DNA of 64,000 bases. Source: Cochleicola gelatinilyticus. Lineage in GTDB: Bacteria > Bacteroidota > Bacteroidia > Flavobacteriales > Flavobacteriaceae. Positions 26,169-35,389 of this stretch are shown piece after piece; position 1 is the stretch's first letter, and every line of letters begins with the position of its first letter. A model generated the notes under the pieces. It saw nothing but the letters and a program-made list of their open reading frames with translations. It was not told the DNA's origin and ran no database searches. The stretch lies in the NCBI RefSeq assembly GCF_001637325.1, contig NZ_LRXL01000026.1:558001-622000 (forward strand). Reading direction: 5' to 3'. The position numbers and the translations under genes were made by a program.

Positions 26169-27317
26169 ATGAAAAAAATCATTCTACTTTTGTTATGTAT
26201 TCTGTGTAGCCTATCTGCTTCCGCACAGATTTTATATGAAGAATTTAATTCATCCAAACTTGGAGAAACCCGCAAATTAAAAATTCAGCTTCCGCGTAAT
26301 TACGATACCAATACCGAAAAAGTATATCCAATTGTCGTAGTGCTCGATGCCGATTATTTATTCGAACCAGTTGCCGGGAATGTAGATTATTTTAGCTATT
26401 GGGAGGACATGCCCGAATCTATCGTTGTGGGGATCATGCAAGGTGATACAAGATATGAAGATTGTAATTACGACGATTCCAATTTTCTTCCTGCCGATAA
26501 AGGCGCCGATTTCTTTGAGTTTATAGGGTTAGAACTTATTCCATATATAGATAACAATTACCGCACAGCAAAATTTGTAATCGCTGTTGGCCACGATTTT
26601 ACCGCAAACTTTATTAATTACTATTTATTTAAAGACCCACCATTATTTAATGGATATATTAGTTTAAGTCCAGATCTTGCCCCTATGATGGAAGAGCGAC
26701 TTCCGGAACGTATTCCTTCTGTAGAATCGAAAATATTTTATTACCTCGCTACTGGAACCGATGACATTAAGGGCTTAATGGAAATTTCAGAAGAACTAAA
26801 CGGAAAACTAAAAGAACTAAAAAGCGATCAGTTTAACTTCTATTATGACAATTTTGAAGGAGCTACGCATTACTCCTTAGTAGGGCGCGGAATTCCAAAT
26901 GCATTAGAAAAGATTTTTTCTGTATATCGCCCGATTAGCAAAAAAGAGTATAAAGAGGTTCTTATGAAAATGGATGAACCAGTACATACCTATCTTAATG
27001 AAAAGTATGCAACCATTAAGAACCTTTTTGGGTTAAGCAATCCTATTCGAACTAATGATTTTATCGCAACTGCCACAGCTGCCGAGAAAAAATCGCAATG
27101 GGAATCCCTTCGTGAGATTGCCACTATGGCAAAAAAACAATATCCCGATGCTAACATTGGTGATTATTATATGGGGCGCTATTATGAAGAAACCGGTGAT
27201 CCAAAAAAAGCGATGCGAACGTATCAAGGCGCCTTCGATAAAGAAGAGGTCGATTTTATAACGGTAGACCTTATGTTAGATAAAGCCGATAAGATCAAAG
27301 AAGATTTCGGGTACTAA
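26169..27317 (+). CDS. Esterase-fold protein lacking the nucleophile serine
   Basis: A 382-residue exported protein: signal peptide (MKKIILLLLCILCSLSASAQ), esterase D-type alpha/beta hydrolase domain (LKIQLPRNYDTNTEKVYPIVVVLDADYLF, then ELIPYIDNNYRT), and a C-terminal helical part with a TPR-like segment (YYMGRYYEETGDPKKAMRTYQGAF). The nucleophile elbow, normally G-H-S-x-G-G, reads GHDFTANF at 141-148, so Asp replaces the Ser; a His is kept at 234 (GATHYSL). It should therefore not act as a classic serine esterase. I recall the same GHDFTANF in flavobacterial relatives, which would make it a family trait. A near -7 box (TATCTTTC, 26141-26148) precedes the ATG, which I prefer to longer in-frame starts inside the upstream gene. 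Confidence 0.87.
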   Translation: MKKIILLLLCILCSLSASAQILYEEFNSSKLGETRKLKIQLPRNYDTNTEKVYPIVVVLDADYLFEPVAGNVDYFSYWEDMPESIVVGIMQGDTRYEDCNYDDSNFLPADKGADFFEFIGLELIPYIDNNYRTAKFVIAVGHDFTANFINYYLFKDPPLFNGYISLSPDLAPMMEERLPERIPSVESKIFYYLATGTDDIKGLMEISEELNGKLKELKSDQFNFYYDNFEGATHYSLVGRGIPNALEKIFSVYRPISKKEYKEVLMKMDEPVHTYLNEKYATIKNLFGLSNPIRTNDFIATATAAEKKSQWESLREIATMAKKQYPDANIGDYYMGRYYEETGDPKKAMRTYQGAFDKEEVDFITVDLMLDKADKIKEDFGY

Positions 27318-27342
27318 TCGCTGCCTTATTAAATGATATAAA

Positions 27343-27377
27343 AACCATGAATTGAAGCTATTCATCAATTCATGGTT
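27343..27377. terminator. Bidirectional terminator between convergent genes
   Basis: Perfect 13-base stem: AACCATGAATTGA (27343-27355) with TCAATTCATGGTT (27365-27377), 9-base loop, T-rich on the minus-strand exit and moderately so on the plus. Confidence 0.82.
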
Positions 27378-27399
27378 ATTAATTTTAAAACGCTAGATT

Positions 27400-30300
27400 T
27401 TAATTTTTAATCAACTGCTTCGTTACAGATCCGTGGGTACCTTTAACACTTAAAATATATACCGCACTCTCTAATGTAACTACAGGAATAGAAATATTTT
27501 GTACAGCACTTTCAATTGCTTGCGAATAAATCACGCGTCCCGAAATATCATAGATTGAAATTGATTCGATATACTCACGATTCAAATTTGAAACCACAAC
27601 CCTATCTTGCGCCGGATTTGGATACAGTACAATACCTTCCAGATTATTTTCTGAAACCGACAAGGTTCGGTCTTCAAACAACACCATAAATCTTGAGTTA
27701 AACGTACCTGCTTCAGCTGTAAACTCATAGACTTCTTCGGAAAGGTTCGTCGTAATATTTAACTCGGTATCTAAGAGAAAAATTTCTGTAGTTTCTAGAT
27801 GAACACCCTGCACCTCTGAAATTGAGATACGATATTCTAATGAAGCGTCTAATTGTGTTGAAAATCCGACAGGAATTTTCATGTTCGTATTAAATTGTGG
27901 CACTCCTTGAATCCCTAATTCATCCCCGTGTTCAGTTTCAGAAAAGAGAGACAGAACTGTTGCCATTCTTCGGCTATCATACCCAGCATCTACATCGAAA
28001 GTTGCTTCCGAAGTAAATCCAACAAGTGTTGTACTCTGCATTCCATAGGTTCTATTTTCTACCTGTAGCCACAAACGATTTACTTCATCAACCTCATGCC
28101 TCCGTAATGTGTTGTTATTAGAAACACGCCGCATGGTATTTGTAAAAGTTACCGTTCCTGCTGCATTGGCTTTTATCCCAAAACCTTGTGCCGTAGAAAT
28201 AAATCCGTTCGGCTCAGTTTCAGTTCCAGAAGGATCGGAAGCAGCCGCAACACCACCCATTAAATTATACATTGAAATATCCTGCATGCTAAAATTTAAA
28301 TTGTTATAACCGGGTAACGACGCATTGGGCGGAGTAAGATGCTCCCAAAAATATACCTCATCGATCACCGAATTAGCATTAATAAGATCTACCGCAGAGA
28401 TCGCTGAAGCATACGGATTTGAAAAAATATTAGGACTGTCATTCTTTGTGGTATTAAACAAAGCAGGAATCGAAATGTCGCCTGTGTTTAAAGTTCCTTC
28501 AGAATAGGTTAAGGTATATGTGCCTTCTGGGACTGCTTCAGATTGGGGACGAATTAAGTAGCCTTCACCCACATTAATAGCTCCAGTATAATTTACCCAA
28601 TTATCACCATTGTCATCTGCAAAGTTTTCAGCCATAGGAAAGTCGTTTGCCACATCTAAATTCGGTACAAAATTTTCGGTACTATGATTTCGAACCATTC
28701 GTACATTTCCGAAAACATCGTTAGAAGTTTCCGTGGACATCGGGCTTCCCAGCATCATAAAATCACCATCATTAAGAGTTGGAGTGGTAACACTCACGTT
28801 TATTGTACCGTTATTTATAGCTTCGGAAGCTGCGTTACGTTGTACAATGTTTCCTTCATGGGCTACATTGATCACACCATTATTATCTATTCCGTACGCT
28901 ACTTCTATATAATCACCCGCAGCAATATTCACTGAAGTTAACAAATCTACCGAAAGGGAACAGGCTTGAAAACTGCCATAATCTTCGGTGGTATAATTTG
29001 ATCTAATAATAGCATTTGTATTAAAATTAGGAGGGTTAGGCACCCAAGCTCCCCCAATAAATTCTACCGTATCGGTACATCCTGGTAATGGTGCCTCTAC
29101 TGCTTGAACACGTAAGGATACTGTATTTGCAAAAACGGACCATCTAGAACCCCTTAAAATATATTCGGTGCCTGAGGTTAAGTTAAATATAATTCCGTTT
29201 CCAACAGCACAGTATAATTCTGTACCATTGCACGCATCGTATAATGAAATCACATCGAAACCACCAAGGTTACTTATCTCTATATTTCCATTAACCGGCA
29301 TATTAAATTTATAAAATACATCTAAGTTCTCATTGTTTTCATTTTGACAATCGGCGTTCATACTTTCTGTAGCTCCTCTTAGATCGTAAGGAATTTCGGT
29401 ATATTCTAAAACCCCTATATTTATTTCAGTAGCCATATCGCATTCATCGTTTTCCTCTCTTTCAAAAGCTTGAATTCCAAAAGTGATTGTATCGGCAAAA
29501 TTCGAAATTCGTGCCATTCTAAGTATATAGGTTGTGTTTTCAATAACATCATAAAGAAAACCATTATTAGTAAAGCACGTTAATTCGGTTCCTTCACAAC
29601 TATCATATAACGTTATATTATCGAAGCCTCCAAGCCCCGTTATTTGTATATTTCCTGTAACTGGGGCGGTAAATTCATAAAATACATCAAGATTTTCATT
29701 ACCTGAGTTTTCGCAAGATGAGTCAAGACTTTCTGTAGCGCTGCTTAATGCTACAGTATATTCTAATATTTCGGTCGTAGTAACATCGATGTTTGTGCGA
29801 TCGACACATGCATCGTTAACGACCTCTTGAAAAACTTGAAGTCCGAAGGTAATAATGTCGGCAAAATTCGATCTTCGTGCTATTCTAAGTACATAGTTAG
29901 AGTTTTGTGTAACCCCATATAAAAAGCCATCATTTGTGAAGCATGCTAATTCGGCTCCTTCACAAGCATCATAAAACGTAATATTATCGAAGCCACCAAT
30001 ACCAGTAATACGAACATTTCCAGTAACTGGCGCTGTAAACTCGTAGAATACATCTAGGTTTGTATTTCCAGAAGTATCACATGAAGAATCGGTACTTTCT
30101 GTAGCACCTCTTAGATCTACCGTGTATTCAGACACATCGGTTGTTGTAATTGTGATCGTTGTACGATCATCACATTCATTATTATCATTTTCAACAAACC
30201 CCTGTAACCCAAAAGTAACAACTGAGGCAAATATCGCCCTTCTTGACATTCGCAACACATACGGCGTATTTTGAGTAACCCCATATAAGAAACCATCATC

Positions 30301-30981
30301 TGTGAAGCACGTTAATTCGGTCCCATCACAGCCATCATAAAAAGTTACGTTATCGAATCCACCAATACCAGTAATACGAACCGACCCAGTTGCTGGCGCC
30401 ATAAATTCATAAAATACGTCCAGATTGGTGTTTCCAGCACTGTCACAAGAAGAATCGGTACTTTCTGTAGCACCTCTTAGATCTACTGTATATTCAGAAA
30501 TTTCGGTTGTGGTGACATCGAGATTGGTACGATCTTCACATTCATTATTGCCACTTTCTGCAAACGCTTGGATACCAAAAGTAACCACCCCGGCGAAGTT
30601 TGATCTTCTCGACATTCGTAGTACGTATGTAGCATTTTGAGTTACTCCATATAAAAAGCCATCATCTGTAAAGCACGTTAGTTCTACACCCTCACAACCT
30701 TCATAAAATGTTACATTATCGAATCCACCAATACCAGTTATTTGAACGTTGCCATTTACGGGTGCAACAAACTCGTACCACGCATCGTAATACGTGTTAG
30801 AAATATTGTCACAAGAAGACAAAACGCTTTGTGTAGCTTGGGTTAAATCTATGGTTTCTGAAGTAATTTCAGTCGTACTTAAACTTAATAAAATTCTATT
30901 ATCGCATTCATCATTTACGGGAGTTTGAGCCAATAAAGCAGTTGAAAAAACGAAGATAATTAGTTGTAAAAATAATTTCAT
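27400..30981 (-). CDS. T9SS-secreted protein with five 122-residue repeats
   Basis: A 1193-residue secreted or surface protein. Order: signal peptide 1-19; five tandem repeats of exactly 122 residues at 23-632, each opening with N-D/N-E/A-C, with a GATES..SSC segment, FYEF.AP..GN..I.G.GGFDN, a YxxCxGxEL.CF core and a YVLRxxRxS..F region; a unique beta-rich middle section (633-1115) with ASDPSGTETEPNGFIST and VDAGYDSRR; and a type A T9SS sorting domain at about 1118-1193 (LEGIVLYPNPAQDRVVV...ISGRVIYSQ...GTHGSVTKQLIKN). The six or so Cys per repeat suggest disulfides. The repeats resemble PPC-type or jelly-roll extracellular modules, but I cannot name the Pfam family with certainty. The gene is alone and convergent with the esterase-fold gene. 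Confidence 0.92.
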   Translation of the reverse strand: MKLFLQLIIFVFSTALLAQTPVNDECDNRILLSLSTTEITSETIDLTQATQSVLSSCDNISNTYYDAWYEFVAPVNGNVQITGIGGFDNVTFYEGCEGVELTCFTDDGFLYGVTQNATYVLRMSRRSNFAGVVTFGIQAFAESGNNECEDRTNLDVTTTEISEYTVDLRGATESTDSSCDSAGNTNLDVFYEFMAPATGSVRITGIGGFDNVTFYDGCDGTELTCFTDDGFLYGVTQNTPYVLRMSRRAIFASVVTFGLQGFVENDNNECDDRTTITITTTDVSEYTVDLRGATESTDSSCDTSGNTNLDVFYEFTAPVTGNVRITGIGGFDNITFYDACEGAELACFTNDGFLYGVTQNSNYVLRIARRSNFADIITFGLQVFQEVVNDACVDRTNIDVTTTEILEYTVALSSATESLDSSCENSGNENLDVFYEFTAPVTGNIQITGLGGFDNITLYDSCEGTELTCFTNNGFLYDVIENTTYILRMARISNFADTITFGIQAFEREENDECDMATEINIGVLEYTEIPYDLRGATESMNADCQNENNENLDVFYKFNMPVNGNIEISNLGGFDVISLYDACNGTELYCAVGNGIIFNLTSGTEYILRGSRWSVFANTVSLRVQAVEAPLPGCTDTVEFIGGAWVPNPPNFNTNAIIRSNYTTEDYGSFQACSLSVDLLTSVNIAAGDYIEVAYGIDNNGVINVAHEGNIVQRNAASEAINNGTINVSVTTPTLNDGDFMMLGSPMSTETSNDVFGNVRMVRNHSTENFVPNLDVANDFPMAENFADDNGDNWVNYTGAINVGEGYLIRPQSEAVPEGTYTLTYSEGTLNTGDISIPALFNTTKNDSPNIFSNPYASAISAVDLINANSVIDEVYFWEHLTPPNASLPGYNNLNFSMQDISMYNLMGGVAAASDPSGTETEPNGFISTAQGFGIKANAAGTVTFTNTMRRVSNNNTLRRHEVDEVNRLWLQVENRTYGMQSTTLVGFTSEATFDVDAGYDSRRMATVLSLFSETEHGDELGIQGVPQFNTNMKIPVGFSTQLDASLEYRISISEVQGVHLETTEIFLLDTELNITTNLSEEVYEFTAEAGTFNSRFMVLFEDRTLSVSENNLEGIVLYPNPAQDRVVVSNLNREYIESISIYDISGRVIYSQAIESAVQNISIPVVTLESAVYILSVKGTHGSVTKQLIKN
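29086..30915 (-). repeat. Five in-frame tandem repeats of 366 bp
   Basis: The coding repeats of the T9SS protein; all five are 122 codons with no indel between them. Copies 1-4 are the most alike (for example FTDDGFLYGVTQN and GIGGFDN recur nearly unchanged), the fifth has diverged most. Confidence 0.9.
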
Positions 30982-31175
30982 AGTGTGAGATTTTAAAAAT
31001 TAAACATAACAACCTATCAAACAGCCATCCAACTATTTTGAGTGAAATGCCATATATATTTAGTGAAGTTCTATTACCTACTAACATTTGGTCCTTTTCT
31101 GCAAAAAATTTCACAATACCTTAAGTTTTCATTTCTTTAGAATTGCCTTCAAATATGTATTTTAGCTGCACGATC

Positions 31176-32537
31176 ATGGCAAAAACAAAAACAACCTTCT
31201 TCTGTCAAAACTGCGGGGCACAATATTCCAAATGGCAGGGCAAATGTACTTCTTGTAACGAATGGAATACCATTGCGGAAGAAGTAATTCAAAAAGCAGA
31301 AAAAGCAACGTGGAATCCTTCCGAAGCAACCGCAAAACGCGCTGCAAAACCTTTAAAAATATCGGAAATCTCCACCCAATCTGAAGCACGTCTCAACACC
31401 AAAAACAACGAGCTTAATAGAGTTTTAGGTGGCGGTTTAGTGCCTGGGTCCCTTACCTTATTAGGAGGAGAACCGGGCATCGGAAAAAGTACCCTTATGC
31501 TTCAGATCGCGCTTCAATTACCGTATAAAACATTGTATGTTTCGGGAGAGGAAAGTGCACAACAAATTAAAATGCGGGCGGAACGCATTCAGCCGATTTC
31601 AGAAAACTGCTACATCTTAACCGAAACCAAAACGCAAAATATCTTCCGAAATATTCAAGAGATCGAACCCGATATCGTGGTAATCGATTCGATACAAACG
31701 TTACACACCGATCATATCGAAAGCAGTGCTGGGAGTATTTCACAGATTCGTGAAACCACGACCGAACTTATTAAATTCGCTAAAGAAACAGCGACACCGG
31801 TAATTCTTATAGGACATATCACCAAAGACGGAAACATCGCCGGACCTAAAATTTTAGAGCATATGGTAGATACCGTGCTTCAGTTCGAGGGAGATCGCAA
31901 TCATATTTACCGAATTCTTCGTGCCAATAAAAACCGTTTCGGAAGCACAAACGAATTGGGTATTTACGAAATGCAAGGCAGCGGATTACGGGAAGTGAGC
32001 AATCCTTCAGAAATATTAATTTCAAAAAATGAAGAAGACTTAAGTGGTACTGCAATTTCAGCTACGCTTGAAGGCATGCGCCCACTCATGATCGAAATAC
32101 AGGCCCTAGTAAGTTCTGCTGTATATGGAACCCCACAGCGAAGTGCAACAGGCTATAATGCGAAGCGTCTTAACATGATCCTTGCAGTACTGGAGAAACG
32201 AGCCGGATTTAAACTCGGTGCAAAAGATGTTTTTCTGAATATTACCGGAGGAATTTCGGTAGACGACCCAGCGATCGATCTGGCTGTGGTAGCGGCCGTG
32301 CTATCTTCAAACATTGATATTGCCATCGATAAACGTATGTGTTTTGCCGCAGAGGTAGGACTGGCAGGCGAAGTACGTCCCGTAACCCGTGTCGATCAAC
32401 GAATTACTGAAGCTGAAAAACTAGGATTTACTTCGATCGTGATCTCAAAATACTGTAAACTTCCGAAGCAAACCTATCATATCAACGTAATTAAAGTTGC
32501 GAAAGTTCATGATGTGGTACATCATTTATTTGGGTAA
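31176..32537 (+). CDS. radA: DNA repair protein RadA
   Basis: RecA-like ATPase that promotes branch migration during recombination. The 453 residues contain the C4 zinc finger C10-x2-C13, C24-x2-C27 (FFCQNCGAQYSKWQGKCTSC), the Walker A GGEPGIGKST at 97-106, Walker B region EPDIVVIDSIQTLHT, the RadA-specific KNRFG motif (RANKNRFGSTNELG), and the C-terminal Lon-protease-like domain (GGISVDDPAIDLAVVAAVLSS, RMCFAAEVGLAGEVRPV). The frame is open 11 codons upstream, but the zinc finger should start near Met1, so ATG 31176 is the start. A weak -7 box (TATTTTAG) lies close by. The next gene's ATG lies 31 bases after the stop. Confidence 0.97.
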   Translation: MAKTKTTFFCQNCGAQYSKWQGKCTSCNEWNTIAEEVIQKAEKATWNPSEATAKRAAKPLKISEISTQSEARLNTKNNELNRVLGGGLVPGSLTLLGGEPGIGKSTLMLQIALQLPYKTLYVSGEESAQQIKMRAERIQPISENCYILTETKTQNIFRNIQEIEPDIVVIDSIQTLHTDHIESSAGSISQIRETTTELIKFAKETATPVILIGHITKDGNIAGPKILEHMVDTVLQFEGDRNHIYRILRANKNRFGSTNELGIYEMQGSGLREVSNPSEILISKNEEDLSGTAISATLEGMRPLMIEIQALVSSAVYGTPQRSATGYNAKRLNMILAVLEKRAGFKLGAKDVFLNITGGISVDDPAIDLAVVAAVLSSNIDIAIDKRMCFAAEVGLAGEVRPVTRVDQRITEAEKLGFTSIVISKYCKLPKQTYHINVIKVAKVHDVVHHLFG

Positions 32538-32568
32538 TATGGTACGATTTCTGTTGTATAACAATCCT

Positions 32569-33702
32569 ATGAAATACGCCTCTTATCTCATTGTTGGTCT
32601 TCTTTTACTTGGAATTTCGAGTTGTACTGAAATTCAAAAAGCGGCCGATGTAATTACAAATCCATCTGCAAAAGAAGTATATGCTCGTAATTTCGAGAAA
32701 AACGATTCTCTTTTTTTACTTTGGGAAACACGTTTTGAAGAAGCTAAAAAAGACAGTCTTCAGGTCTTGCTGCCGTATGCTGAAAGTGGTATTTTTTCTG
32801 AAAAAATTTTATTCCCCTATAGTTACGACCTACAATTAAGAGAAGGAGAGCGTCTTGTCGTGGAAATTGAGAAGCCCTTAGATTCAACACAAGTCTTTAT
32901 CGATCTGTTTAAAAAATCGCAGGATACAGTAGCGCCCCTGAAACTCATTAAAAGTTCTGAAATTGACATCCCCCACTTATCTGAAGCAATTACAGAATAC
33001 GGTTGGTATAAGGTCATTATACAATCGGGAATTGGAGAGCGCATCCCTTTTAAATTAAAAATCTACACTCAACCTACGTATGGTTTTCCAGTAAGTGGAG
33101 CCGGAAATAAAAACATTCAAAGTTTTTGGGCAGATCCCAGAGATGGTGGAAGTCGCTCTCATGAAGGGGTCGATATTTTTGCCAAACGAGGAACTCCTGT
33201 AGTAGCCATTACCGACGGAAGGGTTTCCTCCACGGGCGATCGTGGTTTGGGTGGAAAACAAGTGTGGCTCCGCGACGGACTCTTCGGAAAGACTATGTAC
33301 TACGCACACTTGGACAGCATTGCAACCACTACCGGAAAACGCGTAAAGCAAGGAGACACACTCGGATTTGTAGGAAATACTGGAAATGCGCGAACCACAG
33401 CGCCGCATCTGCACTTCGGAATTTACAAAACTGCTTCGGGAGCGATTAACCCTTTGCCCTATATTAAACGCACCGACCTTCCAGAAATTAGCTGGGAGAA
33501 CACTATGATAAAAGGTTCTGTAAAGCGCAACACTACACTCCAAAAAGCCCCTATTTCAGGATTCGAAACTATCGCCACTCTTAAAAAAGGAGATACTGTT
33601 GCTGTGTTAGGAAAACACGAAGCTTGGCTTCATGTTCGCACCAAAGATCTTATTAAAGGATTTATCCAAGAGCGCTTTGTAAATGAGCTCCCTTCAAATT
33701 AA
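32569..33702 (+). CDS. M23 family (LytM-type) peptidase lipoprotein with SH3 domain
   Basis: A 377-residue lipoprotein with lipobox LGISSC (Cys19). An N-terminal beta domain (residues about 60-168) precedes the LytM domain: H198 and D202 (SRSHEGVDIFAKRGTPVVA), H247 (MYYAHLDS), and H280-x-H282 (APHLHFGIYK), the full zinc and catalytic set of a peptidoglycan endopeptidase. The C-terminus (about 318-377) reads as an SH3-like fold (LKKGDTVAVLGKHEAWLHVRTKD). It is likely periplasmic, cleaving cross-links. The frame is open upstream, but the ATG at 32569 gives a proper lipoprotein signal. It lies 31 bases after radA and may be co-transcribed. Confidence 0.9.
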   Translation: MKYASYLIVGLLLLGISSCTEIQKAADVITNPSAKEVYARNFEKNDSLFLLWETRFEEAKKDSLQVLLPYAESGIFSEKILFPYSYDLQLREGERLVVEIEKPLDSTQVFIDLFKKSQDTVAPLKLIKSSEIDIPHLSEAITEYGWYKVIIQSGIGERIPFKLKIYTQPTYGFPVSGAGNKNIQSFWADPRDGGSRSHEGVDIFAKRGTPVVAITDGRVSSTGDRGLGGKQVWLRDGLFGKTMYYAHLDSIATTTGKRVKQGDTLGFVGNTGNARTTAPHLHFGIYKTASGAINPLPYIKRTDLPEISWENTMIKGSVKRNTTLQKAPISGFETIATLKKGDTVAVLGKHEAWLHVRTKDLIKGFIQERFVNELPSN

Positions 33703-33725
33703 CACTTTCTTAGGCTACAAAGTGT
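33702..33725 (+). terminator. Weak hairpin after the M23 peptidase gene
   Basis: ACACTTT (33702-33708) and AAAGTGT (33719-33725) form a 7-base stem at the stop codon; there is no U tract. The rest of the 145-base gap to the next gene shows nothing clear. Confidence 0.35.
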
Positions 33726-33847
33726 CACGGAGCAAGTATCTTTAAGACATCATCGAAAGCAAATAAAACTCTGTTTTAGACTCCGTGTAATTTCAATGCT
33801 CGCTATTGTATGCACATAAGAGGCTGCTCCATTAAACACGTAAAACT

Positions 33848-35212
33848 ATGTCTGTATTTTCAAAAATAAAAAACACCTTTTCTGTATTAAAATCGGTTGA
33901 CATTCAAGCTATCGCAAAACTATCTGAAAAGGTAGATCTTTCCGAAGTAATGAAAAGCGTCGGTGATCTCGACGAACGTCAACTCGCTGGGCTTATGCGT
34001 ATGCTCAAGACTAAGGCAAAAAAGGGGCAACACAAACTTCCACCTATCGATGGTGATTTTTACGACCTCAGCCTTAAACTTACCCCCGAACAACGAAAAA
34101 TTCAATTGAAAGTGCGAAATTTCATGGAAGACGAGATCAAACCCATCGCAAATGATTTCTGGAATCGTGCCGAATTTCCGCATCATATCATTCCGAAAAT
34201 GGCGGAACTCAATATTTGCGGAATGTCGTATGAAGGGTACGGGTGTCCCAATCAGACCTTTTTAATGGAAGGCGTCATGGCGATGGAACTTGCCCGTGTC
34301 GATGTGTCTATTTCTACCTTTTTTGGGGTACACAGTGGTCTCGCTATGGGATCGATCTATCTCTGTGGAAGTGAAGAACAAAAGCAAGAATGGTTGCCTA
34401 AAATGCAACGCATGGAAAAGATCGGTGCCTTCGGACTTACAGAACCCAACGTTGGTTCTGCTGTCGCGGGAGGAATGGAAACCACCTGTTATAAAGAAGG
34501 TGATGAATGGATTATTAACGGACAAAAAAAATGGATTGGTAATGCCACCTTCAGCGATCTTACTATTATTTGGGCGAGGGAAAAAGAAACGCATCAAGTA
34601 AAAGGGTTTATTGTACGTACCGATAATCCGGGGTATAAAGCCGAAAAAATGGAAAATAAAATGGCGTTGCGAACAGTTCAAAACGCCTTGATTACACTCA
34701 CCGACTGTAGAATTCCAGAGAGCGATCGGCTTCAGAAATGTGATTCTTTTAAAGACACTGCCAAAGTGCTAAAAATGACCCGGGCGTCTGTAGCGTGGCA
34801 AGCCGTTGGATGTGCAAGAGGAGCGTATGAAAGTGCATTGAAATACACCAAGAAACGGGAGCAATTCGGAAAACCTATTGCCCGTTTTCAACTCATTCAG
34901 AATCATTTGGTAGAAATGGTCGCTAATTTAACCGCAATGCAAACCATGTGTTTCCGACTTTCAGAAATGCAAGATCAAGGAATTTTAACCGATGAACACG
35001 CCTCGCTCGCTAAAGTATTTTGCAGCATGCGAACCCGTGACGTGGTAAGTCGTGCCCGTGAAGTAATGGGTGGTAACGGGATTTTACTCGAGTATGATGT
35101 AGCTCGTTTTGTCGCCGATGCCGAAGCCATATACAGTTACGAAGGCACCAAAGAAATCAACTCTCTTATTGTGGGCCGTGCCATTACAGGCTATAGCGCT
35201 TTTGTGAGTTAA
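33848..35212 (+). CDS. Acyl-CoA dehydrogenase, glutaryl-CoA-dehydrogenase-like clade
   Basis: FAD-dependent acyl-CoA dehydrogenase of 454 residues. An atypical 65-residue amphipathic extension (FSVLKSVDIQAIAKLSEKVDLSEVMKSV...) precedes the usual fold, which begins at LKLTPEQRKIQLKVRNFMEDEIKPIANDFWN. Signature FGLTEPNVGS is present, KYTKKREQFGKPIARFQLIQ follows, and the catalytic Glu is at 432 in IYSYEGTKEINSLIVGRAITG, in the position used by glutaryl-CoA dehydrogenases and relatives. The GRAITG ending also points to that clade. The substrate is not proven. It is a single gene; no electron-transfer flavoprotein genes are in the window. Confidence 0.92.
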   Translation: MSVFSKIKNTFSVLKSVDIQAIAKLSEKVDLSEVMKSVGDLDERQLAGLMRMLKTKAKKGQHKLPPIDGDFYDLSLKLTPEQRKIQLKVRNFMEDEIKPIANDFWNRAEFPHHIIPKMAELNICGMSYEGYGCPNQTFLMEGVMAMELARVDVSISTFFGVHSGLAMGSIYLCGSEEQKQEWLPKMQRMEKIGAFGLTEPNVGSAVAGGMETTCYKEGDEWIINGQKKWIGNATFSDLTIIWAREKETHQVKGFIVRTDNPGYKAEKMENKMALRTVQNALITLTDCRIPESDRLQKCDSFKDTAKVLKMTRASVAWQAVGCARGAYESALKYTKKREQFGKPIARFQLIQNHLVEMVANLTAMQTMCFRLSEMQDQGILTDEHASLAKVFCSMRTRDVVSRAREVMGGNGILLEYDVARFVADAEAIYSYEGTKEINSLIVGRAITGYSAFVS

Positions 35213-35238
35213 TAACAATATCTTAAGGCTTCTTTTTT

Positions 35239-35317
35239 GGGCAAGCCCCTTTTCCGCTATCGCTGCAAAGGGTCGGGCTATTTGCGCTACACGGTAGCCA
35301 GCTGCTATCCCTCTTGC
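35239..35317 (+). repeat. 79-bp folded intergenic element, copy 2
   Basis: Same architecture as 1208-1286: GCAAG (35241-35245) with CTTGC (35313-35317); CCCTTT (35247-35252) with AAAGGG (35267-35272), two base pairs longer than in copy 1; conserved GGGTCGGGCT (35270-35279); and GCTAC-ACG-GTAGC (35286-35298). It lies between the acyl-CoA dehydrogenase and the FKBP gene. Confidence 0.8.
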
Positions 35318-35354
35318 GGTTATAATTTAGGTTGCAGTAACCCATCATTTTCCG

Positions 35355-35362
35355 TATTTTCG
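35355..35362 (+). promoter_or_regulatory. Probable -7 box of the FKBP gene (TATTTTCG)
   Basis: One mismatch from TAnnTTTG, 27 bases before the ATG at 35390. Confidence 0.45.
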
Positions 35363-35389
35363 AATCTTCAAAATCCAAATCTAATTTTC

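Noticed and set aside
29086-30915. CRISPR array or transposon repeats
   Set aside because: The repeats are 366-bp coding units in one open frame, encoding a secreted protein.
33055-33543. 162-codon minus-strand ORF inside the M23 peptidase gene
   Set aside because: Antisense to the LytM domain with catalytic residues; no independent support.
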